NCBI GenBank assembly: GCA_035544875.1
Contig: DASZZP010000064.1
Coordinates: forward strand, 1-64,000
Source of the DNA: JASLEW01 sp035544875
GTDB lineage: Bacteria > Acidobacteriota > Thermoanaerobaculia > Multivoradales > UBA5704
DNA length: 64,000 nucleotides
Reading direction: 5' to 3'
The notes below the pieces were generated by a model that was not told the DNA's origin, made no database searches, and worked only from the letters and a program-made list of their open reading frames with translations. Within the stretch, counting starts at the first letter, position 1. Each line of letters begins with the position of its first letter. The position numbers and the translations under genes were made by a program. Positions 56,125 to 63,980 of the stretch are shown here, piece by piece.

Positions 56125-56325
56125 TTCCCGGCCCTGTCCTGCGGGAAGAGGGAGCTGCACCGGCGTGCAGAACTGGCCGCGCCCTCCGCAGGGCCTCACT
56201 CACTGCACCGGATTCTTTGAGGTGACGGCGGGGTTTGCGCGGGCCGGATCGCAGTGAGTGAGGCCCTGCGGAAGGCGCTACCGGCGGGCGGGGACCTCCA
56301 CCTGCGCAGGACAAGCCGGGATTCC
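56125..56325. repeat. Family B hairpin element, copy 1
   Basis: About 200 bases. Terminal inverted repeats TTCCCGGCCCTGTCCTGC (56125-56142) and GCAGGACAAGCCGGGATTCC (56306-56325). An inner arm of 28 bases (56179-56206) pairs with 56251-56278 with a single mismatch. The 44-base loop starts ACCGGATTCTTTGAGGTG and ends GGGCCGGATC. A degenerate copy of the terminal module follows at about 56376-56420. No coding potential. Together with copy 2 it fills the 573-base gap 56091-56663. Confidence 0.85.
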
Positions 56326-56453
56326 TCCCACTCCTTCTGAGTTCCCATGTCGAACCTTCGACGAAGCGGCCGACCGCAGGCGGGACCTCCACCTGCTCAG
56401 TCAGGGCCTGAACGGTGAGGGAATGAAAAATCTCACGGAGTGGGGAGGAGGCT

Positions 56454-56651
56454 TTGTTCCGTCCTGGGGAGGGCAGGGTCCCCGGCCGCCGAGAGCGCCG
56501 TTTGCAGGGCCTCACTCACTGCGATCCGGCCCTTGCCGTCCTCCCCCGCCACCTCAAAGAATCCGGTGCAGTGAGTGAGGCCCCTGCAGGCGGCGCGGCC
56601 CGCCAGCAAGCCGGTCCCTCCATCCACCCCCCCAGGACAGGACCAAGACGG
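56454..56651. repeat. Family B hairpin element, copy 2 (inverted)
   Basis: About 198 bases, in the opposite orientation to copy 1. Ends TTGTTCCGTCCTGGGGA (56454-56470) and CCCCAGGACAGGACCAAGACG (near 56629-56650). Inner arms 56495-56522 and 56568-56596. The loop is the reverse complement of copy 1 (GATCCGGCCC .. CCACCTCAAAGAATCCGGT). The outer half of the stem differs from copy 1, while the ten bases next to the loop are identical. Confidence 0.85.
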
Positions 56652-56663
56652 AGGGGTCCTCGC

Positions 56664-58088
56664 CTAATGAGCTATGTAGCCTAGGTCGGTCAGTTGCTTG
56701 CGGAGCTTCTCGTCGAGCGGCGGGCGGGGGGCGCGGTGCGGCAAGGCCGAGAAGCGGAGGCTGACCAGCTGGGCGAGCTCCGCCACCTTCGTGGGATTCG
56801 CCGCCGCCAGGTTCTGGCTCTCGCGCGGGTCGAGCTCGAGGTCATAGAGCTCGTCGCGGCCGATCGGGAAGTGGTGCGGCGGCGCCTTCGGAATGCAGAT
56901 GGGATCGAAGAGATCGGGGTTGTCGATCAACTTCCACCTGCCGTCGATCACGGTATGGACGCGGGTCGTGCCGTATTCGGAGAAGGCAGGTCTGCCGGCG
57001 CCGCCGCTCGCCGGCCGCTCCAGGTATGGCACCAGCGACTTGCCGTCGAAACGAGCCGGCGCGGTCACGCCGAGCAGCGCCAGGATGGTTGGAGCGATGT
57101 CGATCAGCTCGACCGTTTGCCGCACCCGCGCGCCGGGTGGCAGGAGACCCGGGGCGGCGAAGGCGAGCGGCACGTGCAGCGCCGTCTGGTAGACCGAGCA
57201 GGCATGATAGAGGTAGCCGTGGTGAGCGTAGAGCTCTTCGCCGTGATCGGCGGTGACGACCACCAGCGCACGGTCCAGCATGCCCCCACTGCGCAGCCCG
57301 TCCAGCAAGCTGCCGGCCAGCCCGTCGCTGCCCATCACCGCGGCGTCGTAGAGCGCATCCAGGTGCCGGAGATCGGCGGCGTCGAGCCGCAGCCGCTGGG
57401 TCATCACCTCGTCGAGGCGCCACTTCTTCGGTCCCAGGCTGCCCCGGTAACCGGGGTCGAGCAGGCGGGCGGCAAGGTCGCCGCCGTTGTAGTACGGGCC
57501 GTGGGCGCCGAACATGTGGACCCAGAGCAGGAAAGGACGGCCGCGGTCGAGGCCGCCCGCCCACGCCAGGGCGTCCTGGACGGTCCTGCCGTCCTTGCCG
57601 GCTTCGCAGGAGAAGGCGTCCCATCCCTGGTGGTTGGCATCGCACATGTTGGCGAGGAACGCACCGGTCCGGTAGCCCGCGCCGTGCAGCAGCTTGGGCA
57701 GCGTCGGCAGCTGGTCGGGAAAACCGTAGCCGTTCTCGTCGACGCCGTGGCCGCTGGGATAGAGGCCGCTGAGCAGCGAGGCGAGCGACGGCCAGGTGGC
57801 GGCGCGCTGCGACATCGCCTGCTCGAATACCACCCCGGAACCGAGTTGCGCGTCGAGCCGCGGGCTGCTTGCCCGCTGCCGGTAGCCGTAGGCGCCCAGG
57901 CGGTCGGCGCGCAAGGTGTCGATGGTGAGCAGCACGACGCTCCAACCCCGGGCCGCGCCGCGCAGCGAAGCCGCCTGCCCTTCCCGTTGGGCCCCCCGCG
58001 CCCCTTGCCGGCAGCCACCGGCGCCAAACCCAACCAGGGCGACAACGGCCAATGTGGCAAGGATGACTCGGCGCAAGAAAGACTCCAA
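56664..58088 (-). CDS. Sulfatase-like alkaline-phosphatase-superfamily lipoprotein
   Basis: 474 residues. Lipoprotein signal: hydrophobic stretch VILATLAVVALVGFGAGG then Cys26. Catalytic core: VVLLTIDTLRADRLGAYGY (metal Asp), SQRAATWPSLASLLSGLYPSGHG at the nucleophile position, VTADHGEELYAHHGYLYH (metal Asp/His), YDLELDPRESQNLA. The Cys/Ser-x-Pro-x-Arg sulfatase signature is replaced by TWPSL, so formylglycine cannot form; Thr may be the nucleophile, as in LtaS/EptA-type enzymes. Periplasmic phosphoesterase or phosphotransferase is more likely than a sulfatase. Single gene between repeats. Confidence 0.85.
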   Translation of the reverse strand: MESFLRRVILATLAVVALVGFGAGGCRQGARGAQREGQAASLRGAARGWSVVLLTIDTLRADRLGAYGYRQRASSPRLDAQLGSGVVFEQAMSQRAATWPSLASLLSGLYPSGHGVDENGYGFPDQLPTLPKLLHGAGYRTGAFLANMCDANHQGWDAFSCEAGKDGRTVQDALAWAGGLDRGRPFLLWVHMFGAHGPYYNGGDLAARLLDPGYRGSLGPKKWRLDEVMTQRLRLDAADLRHLDALYDAAVMGSDGLAGSLLDGLRSGGMLDRALVVVTADHGEELYAHHGYLYHACSVYQTALHVPLAFAAPGLLPPGARVRQTVELIDIAPTILALLGVTAPARFDGKSLVPYLERPASGGAGRPAFSEYGTTRVHTVIDGRWKLIDNPDLFDPICIPKAPPHHFPIGRDELYDLELDPRESQNLAAANPTKVAELAQLVSLRFSALPHRAPRPPLDEKLRKQLTDLGYIAH

Positions 58089-58125
58089 GGGTCGGGATTC
58101 TAACCCCTCTGGCTAACTCCCCGCC

Positions 58126-58196
58126 CAGGCGGCGCGGCCCACCAGCAACCCGTTGCCACTTCCGTCCCCTCTCCCCAGGACAAGGCCAGGACGGAG
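58126..58196 (+). repeat. Family B element, half copy
   Basis: CAGGCGGCGCGGCCCACCAG .. CCCCAGGACAAGGCCAGGAC matches the right half of copy 2 (56587-56650). Left half absent. It lies between the lipoprotein start and the sigma-gene promoter. Confidence 0.6.
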
Positions 58197-58203
58197 GAAG
58201 CCC

Positions 58204-58232
58204 TTGAGGTTGTCGCTTACGTATGTTATAAA
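58204..58232 (+). promoter_or_regulatory. Promoter of the sigma factor / HDAC operon
   Basis: TTGAGG (58204-58209), exactly 17 bases, TATAAA (58227-58232): one of the best -10 boxes in the window. The predicted leader is about 75 bases, with GAAGGAGAGCGGAGCG just before the ATG. Confidence 0.65.
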
Positions 58233-58313
58233 AACGCTCCCTGTCGTCTCCTGGCGTGCCGTCTTGCCGGCGGTCGTCGCCTGCTCTCCCTCGAACAGAA
58301 GGAGAGCGGAGCG

Positions 58314-59096
58314 ATGCAATCCATCGTCGACATCACCGCGCAGCAGTCTTTCGTCGCCCCAGGGCCGCCGTCACGCGGCGCCGTCTGGGAAGAGTTGATC
58401 TGTCGCTACGGCCCCAGCCTCAAGCGCCGGGTGGGCCGGGTGTTACGGCGCTCGGGCATCAGGCCGCGCGGCGAGCAGGTTGAGGAGTTGCTCCAGGAGG
58501 TCTATTGCCGGCTGCTGGCGGCGGGCTCGCGGCGCCTGCTCGACTGCCGGGCCAGCAGCGAGCGGCAGGTGGGTGCCTATCTCGGCAGGATCGCCGAGCG
58601 GGTGGTCCTCGATCAGCTGCGGGCGGCGCGGGCCTGGAAGCGCGGCGGGCGCGCGCTGGCCGATCGGGTCTGCCTGGACGAGGACGTCGCAGAGCGGGTC
58701 GCCGACCCGCGGGCAACGCCCGAAGACCTGCTGCTGAGCGCCGAGCGGCTGGCGCTGTTGCTGGTCCGCTGCGGCGAGCTCGTCGGGCGGCGGCAGCGCC
58801 GGCGCAATGCCCGCATCTTCGCCCTCGCCCTGCTGGGCGGCCTTTCCGGCGCCGAGATCTCCTGTGCCATCGGCGGCCGGCTCTCGCCGCGCGGCGTCGA
58901 CGCCCTGCTGCGCCGCATCCGGCGGCGGCTCGCTGCCGCCCGGCGCGCCAGGACGGCGGCTGCCGCGGGGCTTCCAGATCGGCCGGCGCTGCCGCCATTG
59001 CCGGCACCGGAGCGGCCCGCGCGGTCTTCACGGTGTTCAGCAGCAGCAGCAGCAGCGGCAGCCAAGCCGGCCGGCCGGCTATCATCGGGTGCATGA
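58314..59096 (+). CDS. Sigma-70-family (ECF-like) sigma factor
   Basis: 260 residues with a strong ribosome site. Region 2: VWEELICRYGPSLKRRVGRVL, RGEQVEELLQEVYCRLLAAG, RQVGAYLGRIAERVVLDQLRAARAWKRGG. Region 4 is divergent: RRRNARIFALALLGGLSGAEISCAIGGRLSPRGVDALLRRIRRRLA, a Gly-Leu-Ser-Gly helix-turn-helix. A Pro/Ala/Ser tail of about 55 residues follows, part of it encoded by a CAG/GCA trinucleotide run (59036-59060). Overlaps the HDAC-like gene by ATGA. No anti-sigma gene is adjacent. Confidence 0.82.
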   Translation: MQSIVDITAQQSFVAPGPPSRGAVWEELICRYGPSLKRRVGRVLRRSGIRPRGEQVEELLQEVYCRLLAAGSRRLLDCRASSERQVGAYLGRIAERVVLDQLRAARAWKRGGRALADRVCLDEDVAERVADPRATPEDLLLSAERLALLLVRCGELVGRRQRRRNARIFALALLGGLSGAEISCAIGGRLSPRGVDALLRRIRRRLAAARRARTAAAAGLPDRPALPPLPAPERPARSSRCSAAAAAAAAKPAGRLSSGA

Positions 59097-60028
59097 TCCG
59101 CGTCTTCACCGATCCGCGCTGCCTCGAGCACCAGGCGCCGCCCGGCTACCCCGAACAGGGCGAGCGCCTGGTGCGGATCCTCGCCCACCTTTCCGCGCAA
59201 GGCTGGCCTGCCACCAAGGCCGCGCAGCCGGCGCCTCCCGATCGGCGGTCGGCTGTGGCGGCGGTTCACGACGAGGCCTATCTCGGTCGCTTCGAGCGGG
59301 CCGTGGCGCGCCGCGACTCGCTCCTCGACTCGGCGGACAACCCGCTGTCGCCGGGGACCTGGAGCGCGGCTTGGGGAGCGGTCGAGGCGACTCTGGCCGC
59401 CGCCGACTGGATCGCGGCGCAGCCCGGCGCCGCGGCCTTCGCGGCGGTGCGGCCGCCGGGCCATCACGCGGAGAAGTCGATGGCGATGGGATTCTGCTTC
59501 TTCAACAACGTCGCCGTCGCGGCGGAGCACCTGCGCCGTCGCCACGGCGCCGAGCGGGTGGCGATCTTTGACTTCGACGTCCATCACGGCAACGGGACCC
59601 AGCACATCTTCGAGGAGCGGGCGGACGTCTTCTACGCCAGCACGCACCAATATCCTTTCTATCCGGGGACCGGCGCCGCCAACGAGACCGGCGCCGGAGA
59701 CGGCGCCGGCGCCACCTTGAACGTGCCGTTGCCGGCCGGCACCGGAGACCATGGCTACGCCGAGGCGATCCAGGGCCGCGTGCTGCCGGCGCTGCGGCGG
59801 TTCGCGCCCGATGTGCTGCTGATCTCGGCGGGTTTTGACGCCTGGCAGGGCGACCCTCTGGGCGGGATGGCCGTGAGCGAGGAGGGCTTCGCGCGCTGGG
59901 GCGAGTGGCTGGGCGGGCTGGCCGCCGAGGCCTGCGCGGGCCGCACCCTCTCGGTGCTCGAGGGCGGGTATGATCTGGAGAATCTCCCGCGTCTCGTGGC
60001 GGCCTACCTGGGCGGTCTCGACGGCTGA
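59093..60028 (+). CDS. Histone deacetylase family (acetoin-utilisation/class II-like) enzyme
   Basis: 311 residues. Zinc-hydrolase motifs: AVRPPGHHAEKSMAMGFCFFNNVAVAAEHL (catalytic His pair), VAIFDFDVHHGNGTQHIF (zinc ligands), LLISAGFDAWQGDPLGGM and VLEGGYDLENL. Substrates of bacterial members include acetylated proteins, polyamines and small amides; the substrate here is unknown. The start is fixed by the ATGA overlap with the sigma gene, so the sigma factor controls or is made with this deacetylase. Confidence 0.92.
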   Translation: MIRVFTDPRCLEHQAPPGYPEQGERLVRILAHLSAQGWPATKAAQPAPPDRRSAVAAVHDEAYLGRFERAVARRDSLLDSADNPLSPGTWSAAWGAVEATLAAADWIAAQPGAAAFAAVRPPGHHAEKSMAMGFCFFNNVAVAAEHLRRRHGAERVAIFDFDVHHGNGTQHIFEERADVFYASTHQYPFYPGTGAANETGAGDGAGATLNVPLPAGTGDHGYAEAIQGRVLPALRRFAPDVLLISAGFDAWQGDPLGGMAVSEEGFARWGEWLGGLAAEACAGRTLSVLEGGYDLENLPRLVAAYLGGLDG

Positions 60029-60080
60029 AGACTACCCATATTTTGTGTTTCCTGGCCGCGGCACCACAAGATTTTGCGAG

Positions 60081-60110
60081 TCTCTCCCACTTTGGAAGTG
60101 GCGCGAGAGA
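60081..60110. promoter_or_regulatory. Palindrome just upstream of the -35 box, candidate operator
   Basis: TCTCTC-CCACTT (60081-60092), TGG, then AAGTGG-CGC-GAGAGA (60096-60110): arms match except for a three-base bulge. It ends four bases before the -35 box of the secreted Ig-repeat protein and lies 53 bases after the HDAC stop. No T run, so a terminator is less likely than a protein site. Confidence 0.4.
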
Positions 60111-60114
60111 TAGA

Positions 60115-60144
60115 TTGACTTCTATCTATTCTTGCCCGTACAAT
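60115..60144 (+). promoter_or_regulatory. Promoter of the Ig-repeat secreted protein gene
   Basis: TTGACT (60115-60120), 18-base spacer, TACAAT (60139-60144), in an AT-rich island. Predicted start near 60151 gives an unusually long leader of about 145 bases before the ATG at 60296, itself preceded by GGGAGGTTGGAGCG. Confidence 0.6.
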
Positions 60145-60295
60145 TGCCGAAAGTTAACGTATCACTTGAAAGAAGGCCTGGAACTTCCGCGTCATCAAGA
60201 CTCTTTCGCCCTCTGGCCAGGTCCGATCGAGGAGGCCAGCGGCGAGGGGAGCGCGGAATGCACGATACGCCGAGACGCAACGGGAGGTTGGAGCG

Positions 60296-61534
60296 ATGAA
60301 GCGAAAGGCTTTGCTCACTTTAGTTGCCGTCGCCCTGCTGGCGCTTGCGATCCCAGGTTGGAGCTGGGCTGATACGCCGTTCGGAGTCTTCGGCGGCAGC
60401 CCGAGTGGCGACAACGCCGCCAGCGGGCTCTTTCCGGTCCAGGGCTGGGCGCTGGCACAGTCGGGCGTCAACGCCGTGGACATCGTGGTCGACGGCGGGA
60501 TCTTCGCGCGCGCCCACTACGGCCGGCACCGCCCGCGCGTCGCGGTGCTCTTCCCCGGCTTCCCGGACTCGAACGCGGCCGGCTTCGCCTACCAGATCGA
60601 TACCACCCACTTCCTCAACGGGCTGCACACGGTCAGCGCGCGGGTCCAGAGCAACGCCGGCGCGGTCGTCTATCTCAACTCGTTCACCGTCGAGTTCTCC
60701 AACGTGACCGCCAATCTCGTCCCGTTTGGCGCCATCCAGTTCCCCAACCACCAGGCCGAGCTGTCCGGCAACTGCGACTTGAACGATCGGCGCCGCCTCT
60801 TCAGTGTGGTGCGCGGCTACGCCCTCGACCCCGGCGTGCAGGACGCCGACACCGGCGTCGGCTACGTCGAGCTGATGATCGACCGCTCACTGGTGTTCAA
60901 CGACAAGCGCGACTGCCATTTCTCGAGGAGGCAGGGCGGCCTCTCGGATTGCTACGGCCTCCCCAGCTTCGACATCGAGCAGCAATTCCCATCGCTCAAG
61001 GACAGTCCTCACGCCGAGTTCCGCTTCGTGCTCGACGTCGGCGCGCTCATCGGAACGACCGACTCTCTCGGCGAGCCGCTCTATACTCCCGGCGCCCACG
61101 TGATCACGATCCGCGCCGGCGATCAGTTCACCCAGGTCACCAATCTCGCCGAGATCGCGGTCACCTTCACCTGCCGCGACTTCACCCAGAATGATCCATC
61201 GATCGGCCACATCGACAACCCGACCATCGGCCTGCTGTACAGCGGGCTGGTCATCGTCTCGGGCTGGGCGGTCGACTTCGAGGGCGTCGCGACGGTCGAG
61301 GTCCTGGTCGACGGCACCGTGTTGGGATTCGCCAACCTTGGCCTGCCGCGTCCCGACATCACCGCCGACTACCCGAGCTATCCTGCGTTTCCGGGCCCGG
61401 GCTGGGACTTCGCTCTCGACTCGACCAAGCTCTCGAACGGCGTGCATGAGCTCTCGGTGGTGGTGCTCGACAGCACCGGCTCGAACACCATCATCGGCAA
61501 GTTCCCGATCACGGTCGCCAACGTGATTCCCTAG
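60296..61534 (+). CDS. Secreted protein of Ig-like repeats
   Basis: 412 residues. Signal peptide MKRKALLTLVAVALLALAIPGWSWA. Three related modules of about 120-140 residues: G..PVQGWALAQSGVNAVDIVVDGG.. / VVRGYALDP..VGYVELMIDRSL / VIVSGWAVDFEGVATVEVLVDGT, each followed by xRPxVxxxFPxFPDSxxAGFxYxxDTTxLxNGxHTxSVxVxSxxG-type sequence. This is a bacterial Ig-like/Big-domain pattern common in Acidobacteriota and related phyla. Two cysteines per central module suggest disulfides. Probably a surface or adhesive protein. Strong regulated promoter upstream. Confidence 0.8.
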   Translation: MKRKALLTLVAVALLALAIPGWSWADTPFGVFGGSPSGDNAASGLFPVQGWALAQSGVNAVDIVVDGGIFARAHYGRHRPRVAVLFPGFPDSNAAGFAYQIDTTHFLNGLHTVSARVQSNAGAVVYLNSFTVEFSNVTANLVPFGAIQFPNHQAELSGNCDLNDRRRLFSVVRGYALDPGVQDADTGVGYVELMIDRSLVFNDKRDCHFSRRQGGLSDCYGLPSFDIEQQFPSLKDSPHAEFRFVLDVGALIGTTDSLGEPLYTPGAHVITIRAGDQFTQVTNLAEIAVTFTCRDFTQNDPSIGHIDNPTIGLLYSGLVIVSGWAVDFEGVATVEVLVDGTVLGFANLGLPRPDITADYPSYPAFPGPGWDFALDSTKLSNGVHELSVVVLDSTGSNTIIGKFPITVANVIP

Positions 61535-61591
61535 CCTCGCCTCGCGGCTCGAATCCATCGCTGGCAGGGACCCGGGTGCTACCATCCGGGG

Positions 61592-62548
61592 ATGCCCCTC
61601 GCGAGCCCGCTGGTCTTTTTCGGAACGCCGGAGTTTGCGCTGCCGACGCTCGCGGCGCTGGCCGGCGCCGGACGCGCGCCGCTGCGGGTGGTGACGCAGC
61701 CGTGCCGGCCGGCGGGCCGCGGCCAGCGCATCCGCCCTTCGCCGGTCGCGCAGTGGGCGGTCGAGCACGGGCTGCCGGTGCTGCAGCCTGAGCGGGTGCG
61801 CGAGCCGGGCTTCCTTGCCGAGCTCGCGGCCTTGCGGCCGGCGGTGGCTGTGGTCGTGGCCTTCGGGCAGATCTTCCCGCGCCCGCTCCTCGAGCTGCCG
61901 GACCAGGGTTGCATCAATCTTCACGCCTCGCTGCTGCCGCTCTACCGCGGCGCCTCCCCGATCCAGGCGGCGGTCGCCGCCGGCGAGACCGTGACCGGGG
62001 TCACCACGATGCTCATGGAAGAGGGGCTCGACTCGGGGCCCATCCTGCTGCAGGAAGAGACGCCGATCGGGCCGCGGGAGACCGCCGGCGAGCTTGGCGG
62101 GCGCCTAGCCCAGATGGGTGGCCGCCTGATGCTCGAAACGCTCTCGCGGCTCGAGCGCGGCGAGCTCGTGCCGCGGCCCCAGGACGCCGCCCGCGCCACC
62201 TTCGCCCCCCGGCTCACCCGTGCGAGCGGCCGCGTCGACTGGACGGCAAGCGCCGCCGCGCTGGCCAACCGGCTGCGCGCCTTCACGCCCTGGCCCGGCC
62301 TCACCGCCGAGCTGCGCGGCGCGCCGGTCAAACTGCTGCGCGTCGAACCGCTGCCCGAGCCGGCGGCTCCCGGAGCCCCTGCCGCCGGGACCATCCTTGG
62401 CCTGCGCGGCGGAGGCAGTCTGGCGGTAGCCTGCGGCGATGGCTCCACCCTCGGCATCGAGGAATTGCAGCGCCCCGGCCGCAGAGCGCAGCCGGCGGCG
62501 GAATTCGTCCATGGCGAGCGCCTGCGCCCCGGCGAGTCGTTCACCTGA
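61592..62548 (+). CDS. fmt: Methionyl-tRNA formyltransferase
   Basis: 318 residues. LVFFGTPEFALPTLAAL at the N-terminus, VVVAFGQIFP, CINLHASLLPLYRGASPIQAAVAAGETVTGVTTMLMEEGLDSGPIL (catalytic Asn, His and Asp), and FAPRLTRASGRVDWTASAAALANRLRAFTPWPG in the C-terminal tRNA-binding domain. It formylates initiator Met-tRNA. It resembles the ArnA-type formyltransferase at 15300 in fold only; motifs differ clearly. Followed after 13 bases by rsmB, with which it is commonly linked. Confidence 0.97.
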   Translation: MPLASPLVFFGTPEFALPTLAALAGAGRAPLRVVTQPCRPAGRGQRIRPSPVAQWAVEHGLPVLQPERVREPGFLAELAALRPAVAVVVAFGQIFPRPLLELPDQGCINLHASLLPLYRGASPIQAAVAAGETVTGVTTMLMEEGLDSGPILLQEETPIGPRETAGELGGRLAQMGGRLMLETLSRLERGELVPRPQDAARATFAPRLTRASGRVDWTASAAALANRLRAFTPWPGLTAELRGAPVKLLRVEPLPEPAAPGAPAAGTILGLRGGGSLAVACGDGSTLGIEELQRPGRRAQPAAEFVHGERLRPGESFT

Positions 62549-62561
62549 TCGCGGCGCGCGC

Positions 62562-63980
62562 ATGAGCCGGCACCGGCCCTCGTCCCCACCCGTCTCGCAG
62601 CTCGGCGCAGCCCGCAGCCGCCGCTTCACCCCGCGCCGGACGCCGCAGGACAACGTGCGCGCCGCCGCCGGCTGGGTGCTGGACCGCACCCTCCAGTCGC
62701 TGGCCCCGGTCAGCTCCTTTCTCGACAGCGCCCTGTCCCGCTTCGACGAACGCGATCAGGGTCTGCTGCGCGAGCTCGTCATGGGCAGCCTGCGCTGGCT
62801 CCGCCGCCTCGATCACGTCATCGCCGTGGCCAGCAACCGGCGCTTCGAGGAGATCGAGCCGGCTCTACACGCACCCCTGCGCATCGGCACCTACCAGCTG
62901 CTCTTTCTCGACCGCGTGCCGCCGCACGCCGTGGTGCATGAGGCAGTCGAGCAGGCGCATCAGCTCACTCACCGCGGCGGCGCGAGCTTCGTCAATGGGG
63001 TGCTGCGCCGCATCGCCCGCGCTCCGCACCTCGGCAGCTGGCCGGTCGACGAGCCCGACCCGGTGCGCCGGCTGGCGCTCGAGATGAGTCATCCGGACTT
63101 CCTCGTCGCGCACTGGCTGGCCCGTTTCGGCCGCCAGCGCACCGCCGCCCTGCTCGAAGCCAACAACCGCGAGAAGCCGATGCAGCTGCTGGCCTTCCGT
63201 GACCGCGGCGGGCGCGAGCTGCTGGCCGAGTCGCTGATCGACTTCGGGGTCGAGGTCGAGCCCACGTCGCTCTCGCCGCTCGGCCTGACGGTGCGGCGCG
63301 GCAGCCCTCTGATCTCGCCGGCATTCCGCCAAGGCGAGTTCTATGTCCAGGACGAGGCCAGCCAGGCGGCGGCTTTGATCCCGCCGCCCGCGGCCGGCGA
63401 GTCGATCCTCGATGCCGCCGCGGCGCCGGGCGGCAAGAGCTTCGCCCTGCTGGCCTGCGAGCCGCGCCTGTCGATCACCATGGCGGACGTATCGCTCGAC
63501 CGGGCCGTCGTGCTGCGCGACAACCTGCGCCGGCTGCGCCGCGATCTGCCGGTGCTGATCGCCGACGCCGGCCTGCCTGCCGTGGGCGCGCACCGGCGGC
63601 GGTTCGACCGCGTGGTCCTCGACCTGCCGTGCACGGGGACCGGCACGCTGCGCCGCCATCCCGAGATCAAGTGGCGCATCTCCGAAGGCGAGATCGGCCG
63701 GCTTTCCCACCAGGCGCTGCGGCTGATGGGCGGCTCGGCGCAGCTGGTCGCGCCGGGCGGCCTGCTGGTGGCGATCACCTGTTCGCTCGAGGAGGAGGAG
63801 AACGAGCGCGTCGTCGAGCGCTTCCTCGCCGATCACCCCGAGTTCGCGCCGCTGCCGTTTGCCGCGACGCTTGAACCGGCCGTCGCGGCCGGTGTGCAGG
63901 GGCCGGGAGCGTGGCGCGTGCTGCCCGCCGGCGACCATGATGGCTTCTCGCTCAGCGTGCTCGCGAAAGCCCGTAGTTAG
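62562..63980 (+). CDS. rsmB: 16S rRNA m5C967 methyltransferase
   Basis: 472 residues from the ATG 13 bases after fmt. An N-terminal NusB-like helical domain (ALSRFDERDQGLLRELVMGSLRWLRRLDHVI, SFVNGVLRRI) is followed by the SAM-dependent RNA methyltransferase domain: ILDAAAAPGGKSFAL (SAM), LDLPCTGTGTLRRHPEIKWR (motif IV cysteine) and AITCSLEEEENE (motif VI catalytic Cys). Typical length. First ATG is chosen because upstream frame overlaps fmt. The C-terminus is complete; the remaining 20 bases of the window hold nothing. Confidence 0.95.
   Translation: MSRHRPSSPPVSQLGAARSRRFTPRRTPQDNVRAAAGWVLDRTLQSLAPVSSFLDSALSRFDERDQGLLRELVMGSLRWLRRLDHVIAVASNRRFEEIEPALHAPLRIGTYQLLFLDRVPPHAVVHEAVEQAHQLTHRGGASFVNGVLRRIARAPHLGSWPVDEPDPVRRLALEMSHPDFLVAHWLARFGRQRTAALLEANNREKPMQLLAFRDRGGRELLAESLIDFGVEVEPTSLSPLGLTVRRGSPLISPAFRQGEFYVQDEASQAAALIPPPAAGESILDAAAAPGGKSFALLACEPRLSITMADVSLDRAVVLRDNLRRLRRDLPVLIADAGLPAVGAHRRRFDRVVLDLPCTGTGTLRRHPEIKWRISEGEIGRLSHQALRLMGGSAQLVAPGGLLVAITCSLEEEENERVVERFLADHPEFAPLPFAATLEPAVAAGVQGPGAWRVLPAGDHDGFSLSVLAKARS

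Noticed and set aside
56179..56596. CRISPR-like array from repeated CTCACTCACTGC blocks
   Set aside because: The blocks are the arms of two long inverted hairpins, in both orientations and without regular spacers; no cas genes are present.
58090..58130. tRNA-like fragment (GGTTAGAATCCC on the minus strand)
   Set aside because: Only a T-arm-like and an acceptor-like piece are seen; no anticodon arm or pairing acceptor stem, and it lies immediately upstream of a gene start.
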